64,000 nucleotides of DNA from assembly GCF_008831285.2 (NCBI RefSeq), contig NC_045139.1:10194704-10258703 (forward strand), given 5' to 3'. This stretch comes from Nymphaea colorata (Eukaryota; Streptophyta; Magnoliopsida; Nymphaeales; Nymphaeaceae). The position numbers and the translations under genes are program-made. The notes beneath the pieces are model-generated. The model saw nothing but the letters and a program-made list of their open reading frames with translations. It made no database searches and was not told the DNA's origin. This document shows positions 31,868 to 46,060 of the stretch, in pieces (positions within the stretch are counted from its first letter, which is position 1; every line of letters starts with the position of its first letter).

Positions 31868-34800
31868 ATGGCTTCTCCGAGGGTCATGCACGCCGTCCAA
31901 TACGATCATTACGGCGGTGGCGCTTCAGCTTTGAAGGTCTCTCTCTCTCTCTCGCTCTGTGTGTGTGTGTGTGTGAAGGAAAACCCAATTTGTTGTACCT
32001 CTCCAGAGCGTGCTATTCTAATTGGATTTTCCCCCTTTTCCTGTATCGTGGTGAAGCAGTTGATTAATCTTGGACCTTTGGACTCATTGGTCACGTTAGA
32101 TGTGGACTTCCAGCGGCCCCGACTAGTGCCACCCTCCATCATCGTAGAGTAGTTAGGTAGTGTTGCTTGGGGCATAAGATAAGCAAGAAGTTGAGTAAAT
32201 TGCACATAGCAGATTCTACTCTGGCTTCCTCTCCCTTTTTCGATTTTGAGGAGTAGTGTTACAGTTAGGTGGGTTCAGTTCCATGGCCTTCGTGAATCCC
32301 CCTTTTGGTTTACCTTGGTGGAATAGTAGTAAGTGCCTGACCTGGAGTGAATTCGAGCTCCATCTTGAATTTGCAGCTGCATTGTTCTGTTTGCTGAATC
32401 GCCAATGAAGTTTGTGGAACAAGATTTGAGAAATCTCATTTCTTTAGCAAGATATGATTACTATCCAAATAGTGGTTGTTGGTTCTCATTGACAAATATC
32501 TGCCGATCGGATCATCTTTTGTAGCTAGTGGCGTTCAATTTTGTTTGTGAGGAGTTGATTATTTCATGGGGAATGAGGGGAGTCTGGGAGCATGGTGTAT
32601 ATGTGGTCTTTGCTTTTGCTAGTATGCTACTGATTGCTGAAACTCATTTGAAATTTTTACCCGCATTGCATGTACATGCTAGAATTGATAACTCCTTAGG
32701 AGTTTCTCCTAGGTGTTTGACTATGATATTTGTTTGATAAAGAGCACCAATTTCCAAAGTTCTTGTTTTTCTATCCTGGAATTTTCCAAGGCAAGTGCAT
32801 CATATAAGTCCCATGAGTTGTAAAATAATTATCTCATGCTAAAAGAAATAACAGATGATGGAAATGGGACTTTGTCACTGGTACTGCTTACTAAACTAAA
32901 AGCGTTATGCAGCACTGCCATTATCGGGACAATCTGCATTCTGTCATTCATCTGGAAGCTATGTCCATTAGGTATTTCCAGGGCCGATCCGATGCATACG
33001 AAACCAACTGCATCCATCATTATGAAGAAAATATTTTTATGGCCATTGGCCCATGCTTGTGACAGTGAAGCCTATAGTTCAAATGTTTAATTAATACCAT
33101 TTGGTGGCTTGAACCTTTTATTATTCTGCTCCATTTGATGGCAAGAGCTGTATCCTGTTCCTCCAGCTGAAGAAAATGCCAACATGAAAGACCCTATTGT
33201 ACACTATGCATCCCATTATTATCACTCTCTAAGACTTCAGAGACTTGGTGGTGTTTTATGTGATTTCCATTTGATTATTTAGTAATATCTTTAAATGGAG
33301 CATATTTGATTTTTGTATAATTGATATTGTGCTTAGGATATATAGTAAGTCCAATCATTGGAACAAAGATTTCAGTGTGATCTTTACTTGATTATTGGCT
33401 TAAGCCTTGATTTAAGCATGTTCTGGTTTATGCAAGTTGCTATGGTCTTTGCAAAAAAAATATGTCACGAAGTTGAAATTATGTTGTAGAGCTTCAACTG
33501 TGAGAAAGTTGCTGACCATACTGATGCAAATTTGGTTCATACAATTTGTTTGTTGTTGGGAATTTTCGCCTCTTCCCTCTTTTTCTCCTTCTTACATAGT
33601 TATCAAATACTCAACCTTTGCATGTGATATCACTTAATACTACCACTAGGCCAAAAGACAACTGGTTGGGAAATTCACGCTTCATTTTCAGATATTTCTT
33701 CTGTAACACCTTAAAGGAAGAAAGTGATGACTGGATCAGCAGTTCATTTTTGTGTAACAGTCTTCAAGAATAAATATAGAAAATAACTTTAATGAGTTAT
33801 TCACAAAATCTGATATTTTGATTTTTTTTATTTAATTCTTACATATGGTTTATGCACTATTATGTTGCACTATTTTATATTGCAGCATGTTGAGGTTTCA
33901 GTTCCATCTCCAAAGAAAGATGAAATTTTATTGAAGTTGGAAGCATCGAGCTTGAACCCTATTGATTGGAAAATTCAGGAAGGTGTGATAAGACCATTTC
34001 TTCCACCTAAATTTCCATTTGTGCCAGGTAATGATGCTCTGTGCTGTTGCTATGTAATTTGGTCAGCGACTAATAATGAAAAAAGTTGGGCAGCAAAGTG
34101 GAAAATGGTTCATGATTTTAACCTCATTGGATATGTTCATATCCCTGTCAATTGTCTATTTTAGCAGCCAACATTCTTCCGAAAGGCATGAGAGAGATGA
34201 GTATTTTTCCTTTTTCCCTCTAGTAGTTACCCATAGATGAGACAGATTTGCTTTGCTCAATTCTATGTAATTTAGCATGTGCAAAGAACGCCTGCCGCTC
34301 AAAAAGGAAAGTGTTAGTAATGCAATGGACGCAAAATTTTTAGTACAAAAAGTATCCTTTTCTTTTTTATGCAACTTTCTGCATGCCAGATAAATTATTG
34401 TGAGAAATGTGTCTATATGCATCACGTCTACTTGGATGCAATAAATCTAGATTTGTTCATGGTCAGATCAATTAGTGAATAATTAGCAAAATAACTGAAT
34501 GTTTTTCTTTTTTCATTTACTGTGACTTGTTGATATTTTACAATATGAAATCTTGAGTAATGTGAGGGGTGTGTGCATATGTGTGCATGCTGCAGGCATG
34601 TTCCAGTTGCTTATGATTCTTTGAAACAGTAAATTGCATTCCTAGATTAAAATATTCTGTTGGCAAAACGATTTGGTATCTGCTGACTTTAGTTGATCAG
34701 TTGAATATTAGTCACCATTATGTTGTTCAGTTGAAGTTTACTCTTCAATGTTATGCTTAACTACACTGGCTTTTGTATAGTGAGTTATTGTAATGGTATT

Positions 34801-35858
34801 TTTTGTGCGAGTGGGGAGAAACAGTTTCAGATGTTGCTGGGGAGGTTGTTGAGGTTGGTCCTGGTGTTCAGAACTTCAAAGTAGGGGACAAAGTGGTTAG
34901 CATGCTTAACACATTTGTAAGTTGTACCCTCCTGTTGATCACTTGATGTTGATCTTCATCTGCATTTCAGATTCTGTTTATTGTTGTTGGAATGGTTAAA
35001 CTTTTAAAATAGAATAAAAAATGTGGGCGCAGGCCATATTATTGTTCCTTAGTTTCTATTGGCTCTGAAACTTAGTGTTGCATATTCTTTATTTATCCAT
35101 AATTCTATTCCTGGCATTTCATCCTCCTTATCATCATTGTGATCCCATTTGAAATCAAAACGCAGAGGGGAGGCGGCCTGGCTGAATATGCAGTGGCAAT
35201 GTCTAGATTGACTGTTAAGAGATCCCCAGAGATACCTGCAGAAGAAGGTGCATGTCTAAACATAGCTGCCCTTACAGCTCTGCAGGCACTCACCCAGGCT
35301 GCTGGAGTCAAGCTTGATCAAAGTGGGCCATCTACTAACCTTCTGATAACTGCTGCATCTGGTGGTGTTGGCCATTATGCGGTCCAGCTAGCAAAGCTTG
35401 GCAATGCTCATGTCACTGCCACTTGTGGGTCTCGCAACCTTGACCTGGTTAAGCGCTTAGGAGCTGATGAAGTGCTTGATTATAAGACACCAGAAGGGGC
35501 AGCTTTGAAGAGCCCTTCAGGCAAGAAGTACGACGCTGTTATCCACTGTGCAACAGGCATACCATGGTCAACGTTTGAGCCCAATCTGAGTGAAAAGGGT
35601 AAGGTGATCGACATTACTCCTGGGGCAACAGCTCTGATGACTTCCGTGATAAAGAAGCTGACCTTTTCAAAAAAGTCCCTGGTCCCTCTATTGTTGTTTC
35701 CTAAAGCTGAGAACCTGCAACTCTTGGTTAATTTGACGAAAGAAGGAAAGCTGAAGACCATAATAGACTCGAAATTTCCCTTGTCCAAGGCTGAAGAAGC
35801 CTGGGCTAAGATCATGGACGGTCATGCTACTGGAAAGATCATAGTGACCTCCGAATAG
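31868..35858 (+). CDS. ceQORH-like quinone/enone oxidoreductase, copy 2
   Basis: Exons 31868-31936, 33886-34027, 34825-34916 and 35166-35858; 331 residues. Same domain order as copy 1: start MASPRVMHAVQYDHYGGG, GroES-like part (LEASSLNPIDWKIQEG, GEVVEVGPGVQNFKVGDKVV), Rossmann motif AASGGVGHYAVQLAK, GADEVLDY, end ATGKIIVTSE. The three upstream exons have exactly the same lengths (69, 142, 92) and phases as in copies 1 and 3. Exon 1 differs from copy 1 at only one residue. The intron after exon 1 opens with a CT/GT microsatellite. The likely role is NADPH-dependent reduction of reactive carbonyls or quinones at the plastid envelope. No lesion seen. Confidence 0.94.
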
Positions 35859-36885
35859 CAGGTGTAACTTTCCTGTCTGAGGCCATAGGCATGGGAAGTA
35901 ATTCCATTTTCCTGCTTTTCTTTGATCTCTTCCTGAAACCGTGGTGTTCATAAGATGTAACTTTGGACAGGGACAAATACAGGATTGGTTTGTTCTCTTA
36001 CTCATACATCCTTACCGTGGAGAACCTTCGTGCCTTCTTCTTTCATATGTGCTTCAGTTTATCTTCTCTAATCTTTTGAAAAAAAAGTACATGTAAAGTG
36101 TATCTTATAAGTTAGAAAAGTTACACAAGCCGAGCTAAGTCGAACTGTTTTGGTTGCATTTGAGTTGCTAATATTTGTTTGAGAGTTCGAATTAGATCTT
36201 GAAGTGGTGGACTTTAGCCTGACACTTTCACATCTCATTTTCTGGCCGTAAGTGTGGGGAAATTGAAATGCTTTCGTTATTGCTTGCCGATCGAGGCATA
36301 CTCCATGCATGGTGAGCTCATGAAATCTTGGTCTCTCCAGGTGTATTTCGGCTGATCACAATATTGTCAGCTTTTCCCTGATAAGCTCGTGTATGAGAGG
36401 ATTCTTATGTGCACACTGTTCAAGTTGGATGAAGCAGATGATTGGATTCATTTTAAACTTTACTTCTATATCCTTGAAGTGACATGAATATCGAGGAAAA
36501 GGCCATACCAAAAGCCGTTAATTTTGAAAGTTTACGGAGAGGTGCTCCCCAAGCAGCTTGCTGCACCGCTTCATGTACTCATTTCCAGGATATGACTCGT
36601 ACATGTCTAGCACATGCTCTACCATCGGCAGATTGGCAGTGGCCAGTGGGAAGGTGCCCCTTAACACCTTAGTGCATGCTTCCTCCTGTGTCTTTAATCA
36701 CAGCGTATCTCTCTCCCTTAAATTTGAATCTAGGGTATAGGCGTGCCTCTCACTATAAATATAGAAGCCAAGAGATCTCACTATAAATATAGAAGCCAAG
36801 AGATGTTGATCAACAATTTCATGTCATAGCGAAGGGACCCTGAAAAATCATGTTTCTATTGGCTCATATCTGTATGTCCATGCGG
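35859..36885. other. 3' flank of oxidoreductase copy 2
   Basis: Probable 3' UTR and intergenic DNA. A 27-base unit CTCACTATAAATATAGAAGCC... is repeated twice at 36750-36803. No gene seen. Confidence 0.7.
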
Positions 36886-37330
36886 CAGGGCTGTTCACGA
36901 GCCAAGCTCCACCAGCTCGAACTTGGCTTGAATTCCTAAGGGCTCAACTCAAGCTCAGCTTGGCTTATGCTTAAGAAACTTGAACTTGACTGAGTTAAGC
37001 TTGAGCTTAGCCGAACCATTCATTAAAAAACATATATATACTTTTACCCCGAAGGAAGACTACCAGGTTGAAAGTAGCCTGGTCCTTGCTAGCAAGGAAG
37101 AACCCCATTGCAGCGCTTTGTTTTTTGTGATACTAATATGACACAATTTTTACAAATTGTATTTCCATGAAAGTTTAATGAGCCGAGCCTGCCCAACTCC
37201 GGCTCACCTTGTTTTGTTAACCAAGTTCATTTCTGAACTTGTATTTGACGCATTTATCAAATTAATCGAGCTCAAGTGAAGTTTAAACTAGTGAATTAGA
37301 GTCGAGCCTGAGTTGATTCCATTCCTGGAA
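36886..37330. repeat. dispersed repeat with GGGCTGTTCACGAGCC end
   Basis: Starts GGGCTGTTCACGAGCCAAGCTC. Many 'agctcga / tcgagct / cttggctt' words suggest inverted GAGC-rich arms around an AT-rich core, like the plant hAT-type MITE families with GGGCTGTTCACGAGC ends. I cannot find a clean right end or target duplication, so it is probably truncated. Confidence 0.5.
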
Positions 37331-39240
37331 CATTCTTATCCATGTCGTCAACAAACTTATTCTTGCTCTAGGGTGCTGGCTGGGTGGAACTGGGATGCGA
37401 TTCTACTTTAAAGAAATGTGAAATTCAGTTGGGTAACATGGGCACTCTCTGCCAATCACATTGGGAGTCAACTTAATTTATTACTCCACATTATCTCTCT
37501 CTCAAAGCGTGATGCGATGCACTCGCACATTATACTCTATAAAATGTAAAAAAGTAAACTTTTATTAAAGGTAATGCCCAAGGGAATCTGCTTGGGCAGC
37601 TTCCGCATAGTGGACGCGAAGGTGGGATCAGAGGAACCAGCAGCACAATAATTTTCATTGGTCTGAAATCTTCGTCTCTATCGTCTCCTGCAATTTGGAT
37701 TTGACGAATGAAGTTTCGTTCACATTCAAGTATTAGAGCAATGGATAACTCGCGGAACCATTGAACGGAACAGAACAGAGACTGCCATTCTGCATATCAA
37801 CTAGAGAAATCAAATGTGGGATGTGAAACACGTGTTCCTGCGTGCCGCAGAATGCTGTTTCGGCATTCGGAAGAAGGCCACGAGGCGCCGGAAAAGACAC
37901 GCCGCTTTTAATGGGAGCCTCCATTCTTCGAGAATCAAATGCAGCCCCTTTGGAGGCCGTGTCATTTTTTGTGTTTTCTGGTGGTGTTCCAAGAAAAAGA
38001 ACGGAACAACCGCAACCTATTCGACTAATCTGAACATGGTCTAATCAGATATGGAATTTGAATTTGAATTGAAAGACATGGAAGCTGGTGGTGTTCCAAG
38101 AACAAGAACGAAACACGCTTCTTTTCTACTAATCTGAAACGTTGTCTAATCAGATTCAGAATTCCTGAATTGGAATTAGCAGCGACAGATCACAGATGGC
38201 AGTTTGGATGATCTATTTTCTTATTTGGCTATTTGAATATTGTCTGATTTTATTTGGAGTCCAACTTGAATTCGCATGTGCGGAGGGCGAAGCTGAACTC
38301 AGATTCTTATCGGCTTGCTGTTGAAATCTGGATTTTCTTATCAAATTCCATTAAAAAAATTATATCAGAACCATTGACTTCCCTAACCTTACCATCTTGA
38401 TGGCTCGGTCTTCTGTCCATGTCGATCGACTTCTCGTCATTAATATATTTTAATAAAACATTTCAGAAACTGCTAAAGTTTTGACAACAATAAAGAACAC
38501 ACTTAACCTTTGAGTGTCTTTCACATATATATTTGAGTTTTTCATCGCCAATAAAAAGATGTACAATATTATTTCCGCCAAGCTAACTATTTAATTAGTA
38601 AAAAAATTGTTATTTTGCCCTCTGAAAAATATAGAAAATATTAACATTAATATTGTGAATGCAACTAGGTTTACATGATTTCCTGCTACTAGTAAAAAAA
38701 AATCGCCTGACTAATTTATAGTTAACTTGAAGTACAATTAATTGTGTATTAATATGACTAGATATAGTTAAGGAGGATAGAACAAATTAATAAGCTTGAA
38801 TCTCTTTTGTTTAATATTCCTGCATTAAACCAAACTAAAGGCAGTGATGCATCAACTATTGCCATTTTACCGGTTCGTGCATGAACTATTGGGTCTGTTA
38901 TTTGAAAATTTGTCCTTTTAATAATATTCTTGTTAAATCTCGTGGCTGACCTCTTGCCGCCAATGTTGTATAATAAAAATTTCTCATTGTGTTGACGGTA
39001 GGAAGCGAATCTACTGTTACGACAGACCGGAACGAATGTCTATCTACTCCTCTGGGGAGACAGGAAAAGAGCGTAAGAACGCGTGAAGGCGTAATTACTT
39101 CCTCTTCCTCTTTGTTCTCCAACGAATATTTAAATAAAAAAAAAAATGAAGGGGAAGGAAGAAATGCTCCTACAAAGCCCGTGTCTCTTGTTCTTTATTT
39201 TTCGTCTTCTTTCCCTTCATTGGCACCTTTTCTGGGATCC
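37331..39240. other. intergenic DNA before oxidoreductase copy 3
   Basis: No gene recognised. A 'ctggtggtgttccaagaa.aagaacg' unit near 37978-38004 recurs at 38084-38111 together with 'ctaatctgaa...tctaatcagat', so there is a local duplication of about 106 bases. A TATA-like TATTTAAATA (39127-39136) lies about 105 bases before the ATG. Confidence 0.65.
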
Positions 39241-41411
39241 ATGGCCGCACCCAACGTCATGCATGCTGTGCAATACCACGGTTATGGTGGTGGCGCTTCT
39301 GCACTCAAGGTTGCTTCTCTTTTCAGTTCTTTTTTCCTGTTATCCTGTATATGTTCTTCATTTGGAATGTTATTGCTCTTCTCTGCTTCTGGACTCGAGG
39401 TTATTATTCTTCTCCTTTTTCGGTGCAATCACTGATCCATAAGATAATAGACGCAAATTAGAAAAAGCAGTTTCCAGTCCTGCATGTAGACATCAGTTCA
39501 CGAACTAACTGGAAATCGCGAAGATCCCAAACTTCATTTTACTAATCAGAGAACAGGTAGTTTTACACGATACTGCTTATGAACCAATTAAACTGGAGAG
39601 TCTTTTTTGCTGTTTGTGAAATCAGAAGTTTCTCTATTTTGGTAGCAAAAGGTCTTAGACTCGTGTTTTATTATCGCCTATTAATAGTGAAATGGTGATA
39701 CTTCTTTCGAGAAAATGGGTATTGGTTGCTTTGAAGGAAAATTGCTCTGCAATATGTAAAGGATCAAGAAATTAAGCAAGTGCTGCTTCATTAGTTGGCG
39801 AGAGCTATACTAACTTTCAAGGTCGAAATCCAGGGGCCTGTTTCTGCTGTTATGCGGGAGTTCATAACTTAAAATTTTTCATGGATGGCGTCAATATTGC
39901 CAGATGCAGTTTTTTTACCCCAATATCCGATTATCGTTTCCTGTGGCAGAATTTTTGGTCGTCTGTTCTTTATTTTCATCGGTAGATGCATCGGGCTTTC
40001 AACTAGAATGATTCTTGCTTCCTTTTGTAGTCTCTATCTGAGGATTTCTTAGAAGAAGATTGAGAAAGGTAACTTGGTGAATACGGCATCAGTAACTTCC
40101 ATAATCTCTAGGTTGGAGGTGAGTGCAGAAACCATAGCAGTTTCAAATAAAACAAGTGTTCGGTATTGGGGAAAACAGGAAAATTTTCTTTTCTGTTTTA
40201 CTTGAAGTAATACAAATTGGCTTTCTTCCTACAAAATTTCGTTTGTTGCTACTATGCTGTCGTGGTCTCCATCTCAAGTCAGTCAGTAATTAAGCTCCAT
40301 AAACCCATTTCATGTTCAAATATTAAACTTTTGCACCTTTGTCTTTTGAGATATTTGCTGCTTGCCTGGAAGTGGGTCTAGATTCAACCGTTTGAGAAAA
40401 TGAACATTTACAATCCTCTGTTTTTGGTGGCGACAGCTAGAACCTAGCAATGTGAAAAGTTGTTAACTGCAACTTATGCGGAGGTTTTTCCTAACCGTTA
40501 TTTTTTCTTTTCCAAAATAACCTCTTTGGAATACATCCAAAAAACCTAAGGAGTTTTAGAATATGACAAGTATAGAAAATAAAAAGAAAGGTAATGTGAC
40601 AATAGGTTTTCTACTAGTTTTCTTGAATAACCATAGGGAGACACTGAGGAAAACCTTCTGGAAACACAAAAGAGAAACGATACATGCTCAAGAATATTCA
40701 AAAGGGACTTGTTTAAAGTTTCAAGAAAGTATTGTAGTATCTCCTATGTAATATAATGATATTTCCGTTTTTGGCAGTAAATAGCAGGAAATATTTGTCA
40801 CTATGGTCTTATGTTTTTCATTATCTTAAAAGACTACTGATGACAAGCTTGAATGAGGAAATGACAAAATCTGTCAGATCCTCGAGTTTTGATCTAGGTC
40901 GACATTGAGGAAACCTTGATGACAAACATCTTGGTCATTCTCATGCACATTGTAATGTTAACTTAATTTGTCTTGATTAAAGTTCGTGTAAGGGGTTCCC
41001 AGATTGACTTGTCTAAATGGAAGTACCCTTGATAAATTTGGTAAGCCTTCTGTCACTGCCTAATTGAAGTGGTTCCTTTATATTTTGAGTGTTTGCAGAT
41101 TTTACGTATCGTTCTGAAAATGTTTTCTGAATGAGGCTAGGTGAAAGATGTATTTAGACAGAAATGAAGGATTTTTTTTTTTAACATGTGGTTCTTTGAT
41201 ATGGTGTATAATGAACCTTTAGTCAAAGCACTATCTGTTATTCTGGTGGCAGTTTGAGAGAAGGTGCTTCATCCAATGAACTCGTATGCTAAGCTACAGG
41301 CAGATAAAATCTCCTGTCCCTTATGTGGGGTATTCTTGTTTTTCCTTGTTATAAGTGTGGTGAGATGGACACTGGTGAGGTTGTCATGTTATATAGAAGT
41401 CGCTCTCTAGT

Positions 41412-41454
<43 letters not shown>

Positions 41455-44296
41455 TACATGCACACACTATATCCTCATTTACATATGTTCCCATACCTGG
41501 CTGCACAAGTGAACATTGTTATTCTGACGGTCTTGATTAGTAAGGTGCCAGAAAACTTATCTGTATATGTAGGAAACACAAGACTTTGTAGACAGAAAAC
41601 TCTATTATTCCAGAATCAAATGTGACCAAGAATTTCAAGCGTGCATGCAAAAGGAAATTAAAGAATTGAAGGGTTTGCAAACCTATCTTGAAGCCAAAGG
41701 CAGAAAGCTTCCACGACAAGCTTGATGGTGTGCATATTACATATTCTCTTTCTAAAAGTTGCTCTTTGCTACAGTGTTATTATATTATCTCTACATTACT
41801 AGAACATGTCTTTGTTCAAAAAGATTGACTATAATATGAAGTGACAAGAATCACAACATTTGTTATGGCACCTTAGGGACTCGGGATAATGATGAAACCG
41901 AGTGAACACCTTCTGTTTCAAAGTCAACACTTTAGAATTCATTGTATCATTAAGAGGTTTATTATGCTTCACAGATGACCTAACCCATTCCAAGCATTCC
42001 CTGGAGCAGCAGACCTTTAAGCTGATCTTTTAGTAAACATAGAAAGTCCTTTGCTTCTCTATTTAATGCTGAATGAACCTGAAAGAATTTTCATGAGGAA
42101 CATATTAGGGATGAATAAATAGTAACTATCAGCTAATATTTTTCTTACCTTTATGTGCTGTTTTTTCATGATGATGATTTACAAGGGGTTCGTTATTTTA
42201 ATTTGTGATTGCAGTTTGTCGAGTTTTTATTTACACATAATATCTTGCATCTCCAGCGGAAGCACTTGATGTGATGTGATTTTTCGTAGACATATCTGTA
42301 TCTTGCATCACCAGTGGAAGCACTTGATGTGATGTCATTTTTCATGGATATGTCTGTCGCTCATCTTTTTGGTTTTATTTTATTGGTGAAACATACTTAT
42401 CTTTGTTGTTGCACGTTTCCAAGTCAGCATGTTGAGGTTCCAATACCTACACCAAAGAAAGATGAAATTTTGTTAAAGTTGGAAGCATCAAGTTTGAACC
42501 CAGCTGATTGGAAAATTCAGAAAGGAATGATTCGTCCATTTCTGCCTTCCAGATTCCCATTTGTCCCAGGTCAGGGGTACTATCCTTTCCTATTCAAACA
42601 TCTAGGCAACATTCAAGAACTTGGAATTGTGATTTAGGAACGAAGAAGAAAAAAAATCAAAGTGCTTTTCATTTGCAGTTAGTCATAACATGGGATATGA
42701 TCCTCTCAGATTGTTTATTTATATTCATATGCATGAGGACTCAACAGAATGCTTGAGCCATGAGCAATGTGAAGCGTCAGAGTATATAGGTGGTGACTTG
42801 TTGGCTTCACGCTTGGAAAACCTGCTTCTTGCTTCAGCTAAATGCTTTGTCATACGAGTCAATTTTTAGAAAGCACTACCTGCATTTTGTGCGTGCACGT
42901 GTGTGTGCATATATACTCACATTTCTGCTTTCAATATGATAAGTCTTGCAGGTGGAATAATTTTTCTGCTTCTTATGTTTCTGTTGTTGTGTAATAATTC
43001 ATTCTGTCACTATAGATGCAGTAATCCACTTGTATGGCCGTGGTAAAAGACTGTCATATAAGTGAAACATCTTTCTTCACATTACCTACTTAGTATTGAA
43101 TGTTGTGCAAAATAATTTCTGAATCCTGATAAAGTTCTGGACAGTCTTTTAGCCTTATTCTTTCACCATGGTTGGTTATCTTTCTGGCTTTTTTTATTTT
43201 TGGAAACAGTTACCGATGTAGCTGGAGAGGTGGTTGAGATTGGCCCTGGAGTTCAGGGTTTCAAAGTTGGCGACAAAGTAGTTAGCAAGCTCAAATTGTT
43301 GGTAATCCCAAAGCCATTTTTCACTTGGATTCTCATTCTCACACTAACATGGATGTAAACAAGTAAAATTGTGTAAAATGTTGTTTGTTGCTCCTGGAAT
43401 TATCTTGGAGCTCTTAGGTTGATAAATTTTTAACAAAATGTTTTTTGTTTTCACAGTGATAAACAAATCTGGCAGTTTATTGATGATATTTTCGGAAAGC
43501 CTGCGATTCTGTGTTTTAGATTTAATTTTCTGGTTGAGTTATATGCTTATACCCATCTCAATTTTTTCTTTTGGATTTTTATATTCATGCCATGTGAATG
43601 AGAACACAGAGAGGAGGCGGACTTGCTGAATATGCAGTGGCTACAACAGAATTAACTGTGAAGAGGCCCCCAGAGGTGACATCAGCCGAAGCTGCGGGCA
43701 TACCAATTGCTGGTCTTACAGCTCTAAGAGCACTTACCAAAGCTGGAATCAAGCTGGATGGAAGTGGCCCGTCTGCTGACATTCTGATAACTGCGGCTTC
43801 TGGTGGTGTTGGCCATTATGCAGTGCAGTTAGCAAAGCTTGGGAACGCACACGTCACTGCTACATGTGGGGCACGGAATATCAACCTAGTCAAAAGCTTG
43901 GGGGCAGATGAGGTGCTTGATTACAAGACACCAGAAGGAGAATCTCTGAAGAGCCCGTCTGGCCGGAAGTACGATTATATTATCCATTGCGCAACCGGCA
44001 TAAGATGGTCCACGTTTGAGGCATGCCTCAGTGAAAGAGGTAAGGTGATTGATATTACGAGCCCTACAGCTATGCTAACCTCTGTTATAAAGAAGATGAC
44101 CTTTTCAAAGAAGTCTCTGGTGCCTCTGGTGCTGAACCCTAAGGGTGGGGACCTAGAATTCATGGTGGAACTGTTCAAAGAAGGAAAGCTTAGGACTGTA
44201 ATTGACTCGATATTCCCTCTGGCGAAGGCCGAAGAAGCTTGGGCTAAAAGCATGGATGGGCATGCTACTGGGAAGATCATTGTGACCCTCGAGTAG
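39241..44296 (+). CDS. ceQORH-like quinone/enone oxidoreductase, copy 3
   Basis: Exons 39241-39309, 42428-42569, 43210-43301 and 43610-44296; 329 residues, the usual family length. Starts MAAPNVMHAVQYHGYGGG. GroES-like part LEASSLNPADWKIQKG and GEVVEIGPGVQGFKVGDKVV, Rossmann motif AASGGVGHYAVQLAK, GADEVLDY, end ATGKIIVTLE. It is the most diverged of the three in exons 1 and 3 (SKLKLL instead of SMLxxF at the end of exon 3). Intron 1 is 3.1 kb and contains a TA microsatellite (41418-41446) and a 58-base tandem duplication (42241-42355). No lesion seen. Same biochemical role as copies 1 and 2 is likely; substrate preference cannot be read from the sequence. Confidence 0.94.
42241..42355. repeat. 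58-base tandem duplication in intron 1 of copy 3
   Basis: TATCTTGCATC..CCAG.GGAAGCAC... at 42241 is repeated at 42299. The second unit ends about 70 bases before exon 2. Confidence 0.85.
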
Positions 44297-44840
44297 CAGC
44301 ATTACCTTCGATATTGGAGTCTGAGCTTATGGTTGGCTTCATATATGTAAATTTTACACTTTACTGTTCTTTATAGTTGTTTAAATGATGGTGCTTGTAA
44401 GTTGAGTGCATGCAAACTTGAATTTGGGCTTCTGCTTTTAGTAATAAGAAGAGAGTGGTTTTCTTTAGCCTTTTCTTAAATCAGCCAAATTATATATAAA
44501 GAAATAAAGTTAAATTTTCTTGTGATCTTAATAGACTGAAATCAGGCGAACGGACTGCTTCCTCCACCTGTTTAGAGGGTTGAACTTAGGACCTTCAACC
44601 TGGGTAACATATTCTGGTAAGAGCAGATCGTGGAGAACAGTAACCATTATTTACAGCGACAGTTTACCTGTGGCAGATCTGTTACCAAATGTAGAGATTC
44701 AACTTCTGATATGGTTCATGAGGAGACGAGTCCCGCACCTAAGGAAGCTTATCACCTAAGTTAATTTGTTGTTCTAAGTTGAGAGGACGGTTATTCCCAC
44801 CACTCGAGTGAAGGCAGAAGCTTCCCTTTCTCCCCTCATC
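44297..44840. other. 3' flank of oxidoreductase copy 3
   Basis: 3' UTR and intergenic DNA, no gene. From about 44520 the sequence has features of a dispersed repeat (see 44841-44925). Confidence 0.6.
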
Positions 44841-44925
44841 CTCTAGAGTCTAAGGCTAAGGCTGCTTTTAATGCAGCAGGGTAACGTCTAGAGTCTAAGG
44901 CTGCTTTTAATGCAGCAGGGCAACG
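44841..44925. repeat. tandem duplication of a 39-46 base unit
   Basis: TCTAGAGTCTAAGGCT...GCTGCTTTTAATGCAGC appears twice (44841-44886 and 44887-44925). Each unit contains the small hairpin GCTGC...GCAGC. Confidence 0.85.
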
Positions 44926-46060
44926 TTCTTGTTATGCTTGGCGTCCCTCACAGAGGGTTGAACCATTGCGCCAACCCCTTTTGGGATCAGGTCAATGTTG
45001 TTATCAGCTAGATTTACTGCTTTGGATATCAAATGCCTCTAATATGTCCTGCATCTCAAAATGTAATATCTCTATGATAGCAATTGATCAATTGCGTTCT
45101 TAACTCGCACTGAGCAAAAGCTGAATGCCTTTCACGTAAAGGACATCGTGTTCACTGCTAATTAGCTCTGGTTATTCTTTTGACGGATAGATTATCTGCC
45201 TTAAAATGAAACTGAAACTTACGGTGTAAAGTTCTACCTGGTACAAGGCAAACTTTTTACAATTAATTAGTAGGCACACTTTTACACGGCGGTCCTGTCT
45301 AAATATAATGCTTTGAATTAAAGTCCGTAGTTAATGATTCTCACTAAAAGTCTACCTGATGCAATAAAATATTAACTTACTGTATAATTTAGCTTAATAA
45401 AAGTCTGCCCCATTTATTTAGTTTCAAAATTCAAAGCACAATCGACTTCTGGGTGGAGAAACTTTTGCAAGTCCCAATAGAATAGGCTTCAAGATCTGTT
45501 TCACCAATTAAAGCTGCAAGAAGAAGGAATCACGATGAAACTTGTGAGCTTTTCTTTTCTCCCTTTTTTAATTTTGACAGTTTGGAGGAGAACTCAAACT
45601 GCACCTTCGTGGAAGTAAGCATTTGTATACATTGGCTTGCTCAAGGACCGACACTCATGTCAGCACTTACTGCACTCTGCATACATTTTATATTAATAAG
45701 AACGTTTTATTTGACTTAAATATAAATGGTTGGGTTTGGGATGCGTGTAGGATTCGGCGGTTCTCATTAGGGTTGAAATCCAGGACGGAACGAGAATGAT
45801 TATCTAAGTTTAAATACAACTACAAGCCCAATACGTACCATGTTCAGCGAAGGGGGCATCTATAATAAGAATCAGACCTATGATCAACACTTAAAATCCT
45901 CAACCTTCCACATGGACTGGTATGTGCACGCAGGAAAGCTGCCACGGAAGGCCGAAGATTAGGCTACCATATTTCAAGTTCCAAAAACGGCTTCTCTGTT
46001 ATTAGACAGAAAACCATTGACGTTTAAATTGGAAATTGGACAAGTTTCACTAACGGTACT
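44926..46060. other. intergenic DNA
   Basis: No gene or clear element. The stretch near 44957-44985, read on the minus strand (TTGGCGCAATGGTTCAACCC), looks superficially like SINE pol III boxes but is too compact to count. Confidence 0.55.

Noticed and set aside
44940-44990. SINE with pol III A and B boxes on the minus strand (TTGGCGCAATGG, GTTCAACCC)
   Set aside because: The two boxes overlap or abut instead of being 30-40 bases apart, and no tail or target duplication was found.
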